64,000 nt of DNA from Eucommia ulmoides (Eukaryota > Streptophyta > Magnoliopsida > Garryales > Eucommiaceae): assembly GCA_016647705.1 (NCBI GenBank), contig CM028333.1:20640243-20704242 (forward strand), written 5' to 3'. The notes under the pieces were generated by a model. The model searched no databases. It saw only the letters and a program-made list of their open reading frames with translations, and was not told the origin of the DNA. A program made the translations under genes and the position numbers. This document shows, one piece after another, positions 23,476-37,339 of this stretch (its first letter is position 1; every line of letters begins with the position of its first letter).

Positions 23476-26201
23476 CCTCTGCACAATTTTAGATATTTAT
23501 TTTAGATATGTTGCCTATTTAAACCCTTCTCATCCCCTCTCCTTTGAAATCTCCGGCGATTACATCCCTTAGGGATTAGTATAGAATATAAAGAGAGTAT
23601 GAGGAGTGCTCAAACATATCCGAAGGAGAAGATCAACATGCAGAGGAGGAGAATCGATCGGTAGACGGTTTTAGCGGCTAATCTTCGGATATTGGCTAAG
23701 TTCATCCGTTTTTTCTTTTATTTCTTATCTTCGATATATGTTTGACCATGTTTAGCTTAGTTTCAATTGTATAAATGGCTACGACCATAGACTAAATGTG
23801 GATTATGTGTAGGATTAATATCGTTTATAAAAAACGTAGTTTTTGTTTAGTTGTGTTTCTTTAATCATTGTTCTTCGTAGTTTGATTGTGAATGCCGTAT
23901 TATTTGTTTATCATGCTTAGATAGATATATAAAAAATATGGGGTTTGAAAAATCCCAGATTCGGATTAGAATAAACAAACGCCATGATCCAATAACCTGA
24001 TCAGGGTTTAGGATTGTGGACAATCTATGACGTTGGGGCAAGACTCACATGACCTAGGGTCGTTAAGACATTAAGGGGGACTTCTTCGTTGATACGAAGT
24101 CACGTATTCCCCCGTCTTACACTCGGGATAGGTGGCAGAGGAGTTTTAGAACTAAAATTGTCAATAGGGTAAACATAACGCATGAAATCAATGACGTTGG
24201 GACGAGACTCACGTGACCTAGGGTCGTTAAGAAGTTGAGGGGGACTTCTTCGTTGATATGGAGTCGCGTTTTATCCCTCGTCTTACACTTGGGAGAGGTG
24301 ACGGGGGAGTTTACGAACTGAGATTTTGTGTGCAATCAATGACGTTGGGGCAAGACTCACGCAACCTAGGGTCGTTAAGACGTTGAGGAGGACTTATTCG
24401 TTGACACGAAATTACGTATTCCCCTGTATTACACTCGGGAGAGGTGGCGGAAGAGTTTTAGATACCGAGATTGTTGAATAGGTCGAACAACATTATTGTA
24501 GACTAAATGAAATCAAACGCGTTTAAGTAAATAAAGTTAATCCCTAGATAATCCATCTCATAACTATCTCGTATTAGTAATTAGTATAGTTAAATTAGTA
24601 TTTTATTATTAGTATTAAATTATAAATACTATTTTTGTTGCCTCGATAAAGTTGGGTTATGACAATCGCGGTACTCGATAGTAATCTCAACCGATCCCTG
24701 TGGATACGATACCCGATCGAAAGGTTCATTATACTAAAACTTGATCCGTACACTTGCGGTGAAAGTGGTAGCGCTTAAATTGTGGCCATCACTAGTGATA
24801 GAAAAATGTGAGACAGAAAAATATGATTTCAACAAGATATGGGTAGCAAATTGGAGCATGTAATCAGATTCAAGAAATTGTTTGTAAAAATATTTTTTTT
24901 AAAAATCAGAAACAATTTCTAAGATCAATTTCCAAACAATAATAAAATAATGCAATGAAAGAATATAATTGGAAAGATCTCACCCGAAATCCATAGAAAG
25001 AATGATTAGAACAATGTAACTTCAAATCCGGTAGCAGCAAAGATTAATAGCAATTGATCTTCAAGATCGTCTCTCAAAAAAGTTCACAATATCTTAATAT
25101 GATAACTCTTATAAAAGCTCACAAATGATCTTAACTTCTTTACTCTCTTAATAAGTATTATTTGTATAAGAAATTCACAGGTCAATATATAGGAGTATAA
25201 AATCAGTCTTCTAACGGCCAATTTACATGTGTCATGACAATTAATAGCATTTATAGACCCCTTATATCATAATGAATTTATTTAGGTTCAATTCACTTAA
25301 AAACAGCTTTCAAATATTTCAATGAAACCCTCCAAATATTTCTCAATCTCAATAATAAAAATATAATCAATTTTAAGTACCAAATTGAGAAACATTAATA
25401 TTCAATGAACTATATTAATAGGATTTAATTAATATGTGAACCATATCTTAAATATAGAAAATATCTCTCAAATCCCAACAAAAAATGGCTACTTTTGGAT
25501 ATAATCTTGGATAAAACAGCATCCTGAAGCAGTGAAACCGGTTGACCGACCAGTCGATTGGTAAATTCAAGTTGTAGCCAAGGCGTTCATTGGTCGACCT
25601 GCCTGTCGACTTGTAGATTCAGAGAATTTTCTTTTACTTCACTGGTCGACTTATCAGTCGACTTGTAGATTCAGAGAGTTTAGCCCTCTTGGCCGGTTGA
25701 CCTGTCGGTCAACTTAGAGATACAGGATCTTTCAACTATTTGGTCCGGTGGACTTATCAGTCGACTGATGTCTTCTGGATCTCTTATCTGAACATGTTTT
25801 TAACTTATTTTTTTTTTTACGTTTTCACCCCTTTAACCATTTCTCATCTAAATTAGCTCCACTAATATTTTTATATTCCATTTTAGTCATTTAAAATTAT
25901 TTCTTTTCAAATCAAATAGGAGCAAATAATTTCACTTAATCAAAACACACATAAATAATAAAATACATTTTGTGCCATGTGTGTGTTCCTAATTGAGATA
26001 TTAAAAATTAAGATTCATCTAAGTTGTTTTCCCTAATTTCTTCAAACTCTTAATTCTTCAATATCTTCAACATCATTGTTTAGCATCCATTTAATTTGTA
26101 TCTTCATTACTGAAACTATAAATCACTGAAACACTAAACTAAAACGTTAGTTCTATCAAAACATCAATACTTAATTGTTCATCAAAATCTTAGGATAAAC
26201 A

Positions 26202-26220
26202 ATCTCCCCCTTTTTGATGA
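26202..26220 (-). other. Polypurine tract of Sirevirus C
   Basis: Minus-strand TCATCAAAAAGGGGGAGAT directly abuts the 3' LTR start TGTTTATCC. This is the plus-strand priming tract and fixes the LTR edge at 26201. Confidence 0.85.
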
Positions 26221-26469
26221 TGACGATTAATTTTGATGTTTTCTTTAAAATAAAAATATAATCACACTCCCCCTGAATCCGATGACTATTTTTTTTAACT
26301 CGTTAAAGCATAGTAATGAAGATTTTATAAATATAATCAATAATACACAAATAAAAAATACTCAATAAAGTATAATTTTAAAAATACTCCCCCTTAATAA
26401 AACATCACTACTTTCTCCCCCTTTGTCATATTCAAAAACAAAATTTAGGGAGAGGGGATTACATGTAAC

Positions 26470-29400
26470 TTACTCTACCCAAACATCATTATGCCTAGCC
26501 ACACCCAAACCGCGAATGATTTTCACAAACTGATCTTCCGCTAGTGGTTTGGTAAAAATATTAGCAAGTTGGTCGGAGGTATCAATATACTCAATAACAA
26601 TATCATTTTTTTGAATGTGATCACGAATAAAGTGATGTCTTATCTCTATGTGCTTAGTTCGTGAGTGTTGTATATGATTATTACTTAGACAAATAACACT
26701 TTTATTATCACAAAAGATCGGGACCTACTCCATACAAACTCTAAAGTCATTTAACTGTTGTTTAATATATAAAATTTGAGCACAACAGTTACCAGCTGCC
26801 ATGTATTCAACCTTAGTAGTGGATAAGGCTATAGAATTTTGTTTCTTGCTGACCAAGAGACCAAAGCATGTCTTAACAAATGATATGATCCACTTGTATT
26901 TTTTCGCTCAACCTTGCAACCGGCAAAGTCAGCATTGGAGTAACTTACCAATTTAAAATCACTCCCCCTAGGATACCATAATCCTAGGTCAGACGTCTCC
27001 TTTAAATAACGAAAAATTCGCTTAACTGCAGTTAAGTGCGATTTTTTAGGACAAGACTGAAATCTAGCACAAAGACAAATATTGTACATAATATCAGGTC
27101 TACTAGCAGTTAAATATAACAGGCCACCAATCATACCTCGATACATTTTTTCATTAACGCTTTTGCCCGTATCATCTTTTTCTATCTTTATAGCTGTTGA
27201 CATGGAAGTTTTATACTTTTTAGCTCATTCCAAGCCATATTTCTTTAGCAGCTCCTTGGTGTATTTAGCTTGGTTTATACATATCCCTTCTTTAGTTTGC
27301 TTAATTTGCAATCCAAGAAAGAAATTCAGCTCTCCCATCATACTCATTTCAAATTCAACCTGCATTATCTTAGCAAACTCTTTGCAAATATCCTCTTTAG
27401 TAGATCCAAAAATGATGTCATCAACATATACTTATACTAATAGGATATCAGAATCAGTTTACTTTACAAATAGTATTACATCACAAATACCCATTTGAAA
27501 ACTATTTTCGATCAAATATCGGCTAAGTCTCTCATACCAAGCTCTCGGAGCTTGTTTGAGTCCATACAAAGCCTTGCGAAGTTTAAATACGTGATCGATA
27601 AATTTATCACTTTCAAATCTCTGGGGTTGTTCCACATAAACTTCTTCATGTAGAAAGCCATTTAGAAATGCACTCTTTAGATCCATTTGATATAGCTTAA
27701 AATTATGTGAACATGTAAAGGCGAGTAGCATTCTAATTGCTTCTCTAGCAACAGGAGCATAAGTTTCATCATAATCAATTCATTCCTCTTGATTATAGCC
27801 TTATACCACTAATCTTTCCTTGTTTCTTATTACCATACCAGATTCATCATTTTTATTTCTAAAAACCAAGTTATTACTAATAATTGGATAAAAATCCGGT
27901 CTCAGAACAAGACATCATACTTTGTTCCGCTCAAATTGAACTAATTCATATTGCATTGCGAAAATCCAAGATACATCAATTAATGCCTCATTTATGTTTT
28001 TAGGCTCAATTTGAGATAAGAAAGTAAGATTAATTATATCCCTAAGCAAAGATTAAGTACTTACACCTTTTTCAAAATTATCGATGATTTCTTTAGTTGA
28101 ATGTCCTGGTACTTTCTTTATAGCTCTTGATAAGGTCAAATCCTTATCCTTAGGTTTCTCCTCTTGTTGAGACTCCTTAGGTACATCATTACATTGGTTT
28201 TGGTTATTTAAGATACTTGTATCATCATCATCCAAAATCTTTCTCGACAAGAATGGATCAACTTTCTTAAAAATAACAGGCATTGTTTCTTTTACTATTA
28301 AAGTATGTTTATTATAAACTCTATAAGCCTTACTGTTAGTAGCATATCTAAGGAAAATCACATAATCAGATTTAACATCAAATTTACCAAGATTATCCTT
28401 GTCATTCAAAATGAAACACTTGCATCCAAAGACTTTAAAATAGGAAATATTTGGAGTTTTACCATTCTAGATTTCATGTAGGGATTCGTTAAACCCTTTA
28501 CAAATTGATAGTTGGTTTACCACGTGACAAGCTGTACTTACTGCTTCGGCCCAGAAGTAGGTTGGTAAGTGATTTTCATTTAACATTGTTCTGGCGATCT
28601 CTTGAAGCGTTATGTTTTTTCTTTCCATTATACCATTTTATTGCGGTGATCTTAGTACAGAAAAATTGTGAGCATAACCATGCTCATCACAATAAATTAC
28701 CACATCATCATTCTTAAATTTTCTTTCTCTGTCACTACGAATATTAATAATAGAACATTACTTCTTATTTTGAACACGTTTATAAAATTTAACAAGAACG
28801 GAAGCAACCTCACTTTTCTTAGTAAGAAAATATACCCAGGTAAGTCTAGAATAATCATCAACTATAACAAATGTATAGAACTTACCACCAAAACTAGCAA
28901 CAAAGTTAGGCCCAAACAAATCAAGATGCAATAATTCAAGACATCTAGATGTGGACGTATGCATCTTTTTCTTAAATGATGATCTAACTTGCTTGTCTAA
29001 TTAACATGCATCACATACTTTATCCTTTACAAATTTTAAATCAGGTAGACCATGTACAAGACTCTTATTAGATAAGTTAGAAATTAACTCCATACTAGCA
29101 TGCCTAAGTCTTCTATAGCATAACCAACTATTTTCAGATAAAACATTCAAACAAGATAAATATTGAGAATTAAAATCATCAAAAGAGCAAGTATACACAT
29201 TCTCAAAACGTGATGCAACTAACAAGATACTACTATCATGACTATTCTTAATGATGCATCTATTATGATCAAATATAACATTATAGTTCTTGTCACATAG
29301 TTTACTAATACTAAGCAAATTATATTTAAGTCCATCAACTAGTAACACATATTTAATAAGAGTAGTACCATTATCGATATTACCTATACCGATAATTTTA

Positions 29401-31076
29401 TCCTTTGCGTTGTCTCCGAAAATCACATGACCTCCATCTTTAGGTGTTAAAGATGTAAATTTTCTTTTATCTCCCGTCATGTGTCGAGAACAACCACTAT
29501 CCATGAACCATTTGTTCTTACTTATCGATGCTTTTAGAATAACCTGCAAGAAGCACCTCAAACAGTTCCTAAGTGGTACCCAGCCTAAGTGGGTCCGATC
29601 TTGTTAGTCGGGATAATTTTAGTTCATTTTGGAACCCAAACTTGTCTACAATTAGATATTTTAGCAAAATATTTACGGATAGTATACCCCACAATATTAC
29701 ATTTACAACATTTAATAAAATCTTTGATTTTAGAAAAGAATTTATGAAGCGTTTTTGTTTAAGATTTTTCTGAAATCCAATACCGACTTTATAAAAAACT
29801 TCACGTGAACTTCCCAAAAGCATTTTCAAGTTATTTTCACCGCTGGTGAATTTGAGAACAATTGATTGCAAATCCATCAATTTAGATTTCAATCTATTGT
29901 TTTTAGATTCGTAGTCCATTACTTGTTTGTTTAATGTGTTAATTGTACTTTGGAGGACATTTATTTTAGAACACTGGTTTTTATAGTCATGGAAAAGTTC
30001 TTGATAAATATCAAATAATTCATCAAAATTTAAAGGACAAGAACTTGAACAATCAGTTACCTTACCACCAGTGGTCATTAATGCAAGCATGGATGTATCA
30101 TCACTATTTGATTCTTCTGAGCTACTTGAATCGATATCATCCCAAGTAGCCTTCATGATTTCTTATTAATCTTCTTTGCTTTTTTCTTTTCTTTTTTCTT
30201 CTTTTCCTTTTCTCTATTTTTCTTCGGTTCGGGACAATTATTTTGAAAATAACCAGTCTTACGACAGTTGTAGCATTCCACTTTAGACATATTGAGGTTT
30301 CTTCTTCCACAGAATGTGCGCCTAGTCATTCTTCTGAAATTGTTTATGAGAAGTGAGACATTTTTCTCTTGCTCACTATCAAGACTTTCATCATCACTGT
30401 CATCCTATTCTTCAATTTTTTGAACTTTTAGCGCCAAGGATTTCCTCTTGCCATTTCCGGTATCATCCTCGTAACTTTTAATCGTCGATTCATGAGTTAT
30501 CAAATTGCCAATGAGATCATCAATGTCGTATTTGCCAAGATCGTTGGATTCCTCGATTGCCATCACCTTTGACTCCCATATTTTTGTCAAGAACCTTAGG
30601 ACCTTTCATACTCTATCCTCCATGGAGTATGGCTTTTTGAGTTGACTCATATTGTTGCATATGTTGTTGAAGCAAGCGTACATCTCATGAATCGATTCAT
30701 TCTCCTTCATTCTGAACAACTCAAATTTTCTCATAAGAGCATTGATTTTTTACTGCTTCACTTGACTTGTTCCTTCGTGGGTGACTTGTAGCTTATCCCA
30801 CATCTCCTTTGCATATTTGCAACCTGAAACTCTAGAATATTCGTTAGCGTCTAAAGAGAAAAAGAGAATATTGATAGCTTGAGAGTTAATAGAGAGTTTC
30901 TGCTTATCGAAAGTAGTGAGTTGTTGCTTCTTCTTCTCAACTCCATTTTTCATTAAAATGAATGGACCATCCTCGATTGTAAGCCACACGTCGTAATTTG
31001 TAGCCTGAATAAACGCTATAATCCTGTCTTTCTAAAATGAGTAACTTTCACCTGCAAATAAGGTTGGTCGGTGCAT
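26470..31076 (-). pseudogene. Degraded gag-pol polyprotein of Sirevirus C
   Basis: It reads leftward from the ATG at 31076. Gag: TNYDVWLTIEDGPF near 31000, then EYSRVSGCKYAKEMWDKLQV. A zinc knuckle at about 30287-30246 reads CYNCRKTGYFQNNC, with Tyr where the conserved His should be. Protease: FMDSGCSRHMTGDKRKF (about 29502-29452). Integrase: the zinc-binding region has lost a His (YRRLRHA) but keeps CDAC; the core has HLDLFGP and VDDYSRLTWVYFL (about 28900-28790). RT: MDLKSAFLNGFLHEEVYVEQ (about 27690-27630), and YVDD at about 27425. RNase H follows: SRPDIMYNICL, SNADFAGC, and a C-terminus ending HNDVWVE with stop at 26470. At least eight stops or frameshifts (for example near 31030, 28640, 27435, 26730) make it non-functional. 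Component domains follow the normal copia order. Confidence 0.9.
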
Positions 31077-31151
31077 AGACTACCTCTCAGCTAGTGTGCC
31101 TACTATGTGTGCCATGTGATATTTGTTAGCTAAAATATTTGAGCTAAACCA

Positions 31152-31163
31152 GCTCTGATACCA
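31152..31163 (-). other. Primer binding site of Sirevirus C (initiator Met tRNA)
   Basis: Minus-strand TGGTATCAGAGC lies 2 bp inside the 5' LTR end (31166). It is complementary to the 3' end of plant initiator Met tRNA and is the usual copia PBS. Confidence 0.92.
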
Positions 31164-31165
31164 AT

Positions 31166-32657
31166 TGTTGGCCCAATAGAATACCCAAGAGGGGGGGTGA
31201 ATTGGGTAATTAAAAAATTATCAGAATAAAATTCAATAAATCAAATATATAATTTTAATCCTAAATTAATTATTATCTTTATATCACAGCGGAATAATAT
31301 AATCAACTAAGTGCACACCCAAACAACAAAAATAACAAAGTAAATATAGTAGCACACCAAAGATTTATACTGGTTCACCAAGCTACTCTTGGCTAATCTA
31401 GTCCCCCGAGTTCCACGGAGGTCGCACCCACTAAAACCAAAATCTCTTTAAAGGTAAGAACCAAATTCTCACACTGATTTTTCACAGGCTCAGAATCAAC
31501 CTTTACAATATCTTTTTCTCAGGCTAAGGAAGAACCTCTACTTTCTACAAGTTAAAGAATAACCTAATTCTTTTTAACACTAAGGCTCAAGAATCAAAAT
31601 CTCACAAAACACTGCAACTATCCTTTTCCTAGGTAAGGATGAAACCTTTACAAATCACTCAAATCAGAATTCTATCCAGGAAGAATCACTACCTCAATCT
31701 CTTTACAGGAAGAGATTGAAACCCAACTACCCGTATTAAATACCTCCAACAGTATTCAACCCGTCACACTACTCACCAATACAAAATGATAAGTAGAAAA
31801 TCTCACTCAAAGTTTCTACCACATCAGATAAATAATAACTCAATTAATATCCCGAGTCTAGTAATAGAAAAATATGAGATAGAAAAATCTGATTTTAACA
31901 AGATATGGGAAGTAAATTGGAGCACGTAATCAGATTCAAGAAATTGTTTATAAAAACATATTCTTCAAAAATCAGAAATAATTTCTAAGATTAATTTCTA
32001 AACAATAATCAAATAATGCAATGAAATAATATAATTGGAAAGATCTAACCCGGAATCCACAGAAAGAATGATTAGAACGATGTAACTTCAAATCCGGTGG
32101 CAGCAAAGATTAATAGCAATTGATCTTCAAAATCGTCTCTCAGAATAACTCACAATATCTTAATATGATAACTCTTATAAAAGCTCACAAATGATCTTAA
32201 CTTCTTTGCTCTCTCAATATATATTATTTATATAAGAAATTCGCAGGTCAATATATTGGAGTATGAAATCACTCTTCTAACGGTTAGTTTACATGTGTCA
32301 TTACAATTAATAGCACTTATAGACCCCTTATATCATAATGACTTCATTTAGGTTCAATTCACTTAAAAATAGCTTTCAAATCTTTCAATTAAACCTTCCA
32401 AATATTTCTCAATCTCAATTAATAAAAATAGAATCAATTTTAAGTACCAAATTGAGAAACATTAATATTCAATGAACCATATTAATAGGATTTCATTAAT
32501 ATCTGAACCATATCTTAAATATAGAAAATATCCTTAAAATATCTCTCGAATCCCAACAAAAAATAATTACTTTTGGATATAATCTCGGATAAAACAGCAT
32601 CCTGAAATAGCGCATCCGGTCGACCGACTAGTCAACTGGTAGATTCAGGTTGTAGCC
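31166..32657 (-). repeat. Partial 5' LTR of Sirevirus C
   Basis: Matches the 3' LTR segments 18756-19453 and 24791-25575 closely. The match stops after TGTAGCC at 32651-32657, about 600 bp short of the expected outer end. Everything beyond is the F block. It confirms where D entered the other LTR, because 31166-32657 is uninterrupted there. Confidence 0.88.
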
Positions 32658-33043
32658 TGTACGTCATTTTAATTTCATTTTAGAGTATTTAGAAAAATTG
32701 CGGGGTAAAAATTGTGTTAATTAATATCCAAATTAAAAGTTATGGGTCAAATTTCAAATATAGAAACATTTAATCCAAATGTTGGGATTCAAATTGTCAT
32801 TCACAATTCTAAATTTAAAATTTGAGGGGTGATATTACAAATTAAGAAACTCATAAATGTTGAATTGGATTAAAATGAAGAATTAAAGTAGTTAGGGGAA
32901 GAAAAGAGTAATTAAACAAAAGTTTATTTTATATATATATATATACACATGTAATTATGTGTGTGATCGTGAGCTCGGCCGCCCGACAGGGAGAGAAAGG
33001 AAGGTGGGCGATGTGGCATTGCTTGGTAAAACTTCTACACTAC

Positions 33044-33174
<131 letters not shown>

Positions 33175-34694
33175 ATGCAGTGCGTTTGAAAGGGAGAAAA
33201 ATCTGAAATCAAATTCAGAAAATCTAGAGAAAGAGGATCGAAAGGAGGTTGCCGAAGCTGTTCGTGATTGCCGGCGGTGGTGGGTTCTCCGACGTGAGTA
33301 TGTGTGTTGGTCGTTGATCGCAGCGATCATAGATTGGTTGTGTCGTCACCATTTTGCTCAATGGTGTGGGGTTGTTGGCCGTCGTTGGTAAGTGTTTGTG
33401 TGTGTGTCTGTGATTTTTGTGTCCAACAATGTGGGTGTGTATGTGCGAGATCATATGTGTGCATGTGTTCAGATGAATGCTTGTGTGTGCCACTGTGTGT
33501 GTTCTTTCGCGTGGGTGTGATCAGTCGCCGATCGTCTGGCGTGCATGTGGGTAGGTGATCATTGTTGGTGGTCTGAAGATGTGCGTGAGCATTTGGTGGT
33601 TGTGTGCGTATGGGGTGTTATCAATTTCATGTGTGCATGTGTAATCGTTATGTGTGTGTGACAGTCGTAGGGGGTGTAGGAATAGCCGGAGTTGGCAAGA
33701 GAGAGAGAGGGTCTGTTTGAACGCAAACAGGGAGCAGGACGAAGAAGACGACCCTCGCCTAGGCGGTGAGGCATTCGCCTCGGCGATGGAGGGTTAGTAC
33801 GCCAAAATAGAGTAAAAAGAGGAAAGTTCGCCGAGGCGGTGGAAATCTTGCCGAGGCGATGGCGGGTTAGTGAGCAAATTAAAGAAAAGAAAGAGCATGT
33901 CGCTGCGACAGTGAGGCGATAACTAAGATGGTGAGCCAGAAGTAGAAAAACAATAGAACGTCAACAATTCGTAAAAGGGTAAAATCTCGGCCGATTTCTA
34001 ATTTTGTTAAATTTAACTACTAGCATCAAAATGTCATAATTGCGATAATAAATTTGAGACTGTTTATATGAATAAGTTGTGTACCGTAATTTTTAGCGGA
34101 ACGAAATAAACCAAATAATATTTTTTTTTCATAATAAAATGTAGGGACGGGGAAATTGTGAAATTTAAGACTTACATTGCATGATTAAGTTATTTTAAAT
34201 AAGATATTAATTTAGGCCCTATTACCATTAGGTTCGCAGACACCGACGTCCCGATACAGTTTGGTTAGTGACAATTTTGCGAAACGGATATCAAGGTGAG
34301 TGTACTGCCTTATATGTAAATTACAAATTGTATTTTCATATATATATATTGGAAAAATGTGTTTATCTAAAATGGACGAATTTACAAATTATATGGATCA
34401 AGAGATTTTAAGTGTTTGTGGGAACATGATTAGTTGTTTTTAAAGGTGGGAAAAAAGGATTTTGGATCGAGTCAGTTTTTGATGTGGAAAGTGATGTTGG
34501 GTCTAACTATGCCATAGTTTTTTTCCCGTAAGGGATGTGAATTTTCTTCCCGTAAAGGATGTGGATTGACCCATTAGGGAATACAAACCCTGCGGGTGGT
34601 ACGGTACTGTTGCAACTCCCGATTGTGAGATTAAAACGATCCTATGGTTAGTCGGAGGATGGTATGGTGTTTTATCGTATACGGTGAACTGGTT

Positions 34695-34696
<2 letters not shown>

Positions 34697-34751
<55 letters not shown>
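34697..34751. repeat. (AT)n microsatellite
   Basis: Uninterrupted AT/TA dinucleotide run of about 27 units inside block F. Confidence 0.95.
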
Positions 34752-34754
<3 letters not shown>

Positions 34755-35449
34755 CTTTACACTGGATTGGTGTATCTATTATTTTGGTTGTTTTACACTA
34801 TTAGGTTAGATATAGTATTCTGGTGGATTTTCACTGCTTGGTTGGAATGTTATAAATCTCTGAGCCTATTTCTGTGGTGACAGGAAAACGGAGTTTTCCA
34901 GGTGGTATGTGATTTTTGTATTATTATTTGAAATGTGTTATTTAAATTATTATTATACTTGATCCATATACAAAAATATTTTTATTATGAAGGCAGTACA
35001 CCAATAAAAATGTTGGTTTCAGGTGCAGCGGCTAGGAGTCGGTTCCCTACTGGCACTAGGTAGAGTCCTGCTGTAGCATGGTTTTGGAAGTAGGTTGTCT
35101 GAGGCGAACCCGTGGGAAGTTCAATATTATTATTTCGTAGTTATATTTTTTTGTTGTACATATTTTTGGGGACAGATGTGTCCCAGTATGAGAGGATGTA
35201 TATGGTCTATATGCCTGTATATGTGTTTGTGTATATATATGCTTTTCTGGTTGGTTGGTTGGTCGTTCAAGGGGTGTCATGTCGACGTCACACCAGCCTT
35301 GGTGATGGGTGTCTGGGGGTGGGGTGTGACACATATATTAGAAGACTTTGAAATTCTACCTGAAATTCGAGCTAAAATCCGAATCGAAATATATTTCTCG
35401 CATACAAACATTCAATATAAACCTGCAACTTTTCTATATATATGTGTGT

Positions 35450-35453
<4 letters not shown>

Positions 35454-35512
<59 letters not shown>
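35454..35512. repeat. (AT)n microsatellite
   Basis: AT dinucleotide run of about 29 units inside block F; another short ATT trinucleotide run follows at about 35608-35630. Confidence 0.95.
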
Positions 35513-35513
<1 letters not shown>

Positions 35514-35964
35514 ATATATGCTAATATAAGCTATCATTTTATTATTACTCTTAATATATATATATTTTCGAATAAGTTAATTACTTAACAAGTAAGAAAA
35601 TTGTGTTATTATTATTATTATTATTATTATAAACACACACAAATGTGTTGTCACATAAGTATAATACATAATTTTATATAATATCTATATTTACATAAAA
35701 TACCCTCTTAACATAAAGAAAATATTAATTATATCCCAAAACTCTTAAAAATATATTTTAATTTACATTATAGTATCAAAACTTTCGAAAGTCATTATAA
35801 AATTAACATTTAACCCCCAATGATTATCAAATATTATTTATACCATAATACAAAATAATCTCAAAAATATTAACTTATATAAAATGATATTTTAGATAAT
35901 ATAAATTTTCGGGGTATTACAATTCGACCCCCCCTCTTGGGTAGATTACTAGGCCAACAAAAAG

Positions 35965-37302
35965 GAATCTAGATGTCTTTGCTTGGGCACTTAAAGACAT
36001 GAAGGGGATTAACCCTGAGGTGATGGTCTACTGACTCGATATCTCGAGGTTTTACCCTCCAGTGAAGCAGAAGAGAAGAAAGAGGTAATAGAGTTTGAAG
36101 TACGAAGATTGCTCAAAATAAGGTATATAAAAGAGGTGGTCTACCCAAAGTGGTTAGCCAACCCAGTACTGGCCAAGAAGAAGAATAGAAAATGGAGGAT
36201 GTACGTGGACTTTACTGACCTTAATTAGGCATTGCACCAAGGACTGTTACTCAATACCCAGGATTGACCAAATGGTGGACGCAACTACTGGGTACGAGTT
36301 TTTATCGATGATGGATGCTTATTCTGGGTACAATCAGATACGGATGAACCATCTAGACGAGGAAGCGACGACTTTCATCACCCCTAGAGGTGTGTTTTGC
36401 TATAAAGTGATGCTTTTTGGTCTAAGAAATGCCGGGACAACATATCAACATTTGGTGAATCACATGTTCCAAGAAAAATTGGAACAATTATGGAGGTTTA
36501 TATAGATGACATGTTAGTCAAGAGTTCTAAAAATAAAGATCATTTGGACCATCTGGAAGAAGCTTTCGTAATATTACAGAAGTTCAATATGAAGTTGAAC
36601 CATGAGAAATGTGCCTTCGGTGTAATATCGGTCAAATTTCTAGGTTTCGTGGTAAACAAGACAGGCATCACGTTTGATGGTGGATAGATAGAGGCTATTA
36701 GAATGATGAAGTCCCTCACAACGATACGTGAAGTCCAGGTGTTGACTGGAAGATTGGCGGCTCTGAGTAGGTTCATCTCCAAAGTTACAGACAAATGTGC
36801 TCATTTCTTTAAAATATTGAGAGGGACCAAGAATTTTCATTGGGATGAAGAGAGCGAACATTCCTTGCAGTCCATTAAGGATTACTTGGGCTTTGTTGAA
36901 ACTTTAGCTAATGTCAAACCTGGAGATGAGTTATACCTGTACTTAAGCAATCACCACCGTTGCGGTCAGTGCAACATTGGTGAAGGAATGCGCAGGAGGG
37001 CAGAAACCAATATTCTATGTAAGCATATCGTTGGTACCGGCAGAAACTCGCTACATTGAAATTGAGAAACTCGTTTTAGCCTTGATAATTGTAGCTCGAA
37101 AGCTGCAACCTTACTTCCAAGCACATGCAATCAATGTGCTAACTTTGTACTTGTTCAGAACAGTAATGCACAGGCCAGAGGTTTCAGCTTGCCTCATAAA
37201 GTGGGCAGTTGAGACGGGAGAATTATATGTGACTTTCAAACTAAGGACAACAATCAAAGGCCAAGTGCAAACCGATTTCATTGCTGAGTTAACACCTTTA
37301 TA
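35965..37302 (+). pseudogene. Reverse transcriptase and RNase H of gypsy element A
   Basis: The pol frame resumes right after the inserted block with the RT-leading sequence DVFAWALKDMKGINPE (about 35972-36019). RT follows: KWRMYVDFTDLN (about 36191-36226), the FLSMMDAYSGYNQIRM region (about 36299-36346), FGLRNAGTTYQHLVN, and the catalytic YIDDMLVKS (about 36496-36522). Then a thumb/connection region and the first RNase H (FYVS, IEIEKLVLALIIVARKLQPYFQAH, about 37015-37126). Stops (36029, 36227, 36687) and frameshifts (near 36240, 36490, 36990) show decay. The YIDD motif is intact. Confidence 0.88.
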
Positions 37303-37339
37303 AAGAGTGAACCTAGAGGATGGAGAATGTTCGATAACT

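Larger units (their letters stand above)
19454..24790 (+). mobile_element. Element D: solo LTR in the 3' LTR of C, itself split by element E
   Basis: The left part (19454-about 19839) begins TGATATGTGTAAATTACC. The right part (23476-24790) ends ATTGTGGCCATCA. Together about 1.7 kb, homologous along its length (in opposite direction) to the 1719-bp LTR of element E. Shared landmarks include AGTTTTAGTATA/CACTATACTAAAACTT and CCCTGTGGATACGATA. Flanks CTTGT (19449-19453) and CTAGT (24791-24795) form a target duplication with one change. No coding capacity. Confidence 0.82.
18756..26201 (-). repeat. 3' LTR of Sirevirus C, interrupted by D/E
   Basis: LTR segments are 18756-19453 and 24791-26201 (together about 2.1 kb), interrupted by LTR D. 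The outer end begins TGTTAGCCCAGTAGAATAC on the plus strand, the inner end is ...TAGGATAAACA next to the polypurine tract. Palindromic GGTCGACC-type repeats of about 50 bp lie at about 25590-25765. Confidence 0.85.
18756..32657 (-). mobile_element. Element C: Sirevirus (Ty1/copia) with both LTRs, inserted in LTR B
   Basis: It reads right to left: partial 5' LTR (32657-31166), PBS complementary to initiator-Met tRNA (31163-31152), degraded gag-pol (31076-26470), polypurine tract (26220-26202), 3' LTR (26201-18756, split by insertion D/E). RT and gag text is of Sirevirus/Maximus type (for example YGLKQAPRAWYERLS). The left flank is CACAT (18751-18755); the right duplication is lost because the outer 5' LTR is gone. 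It lies in the opposite direction to LTR B. Confidence 0.9.

Noticed and set aside
35320..35340. GTGTGACA as a firm LTR end inside block F
   Set aside because: It resembles some gypsy LTR termini, but no flank duplication or PBS supports it, so it is noted only as a possibility.
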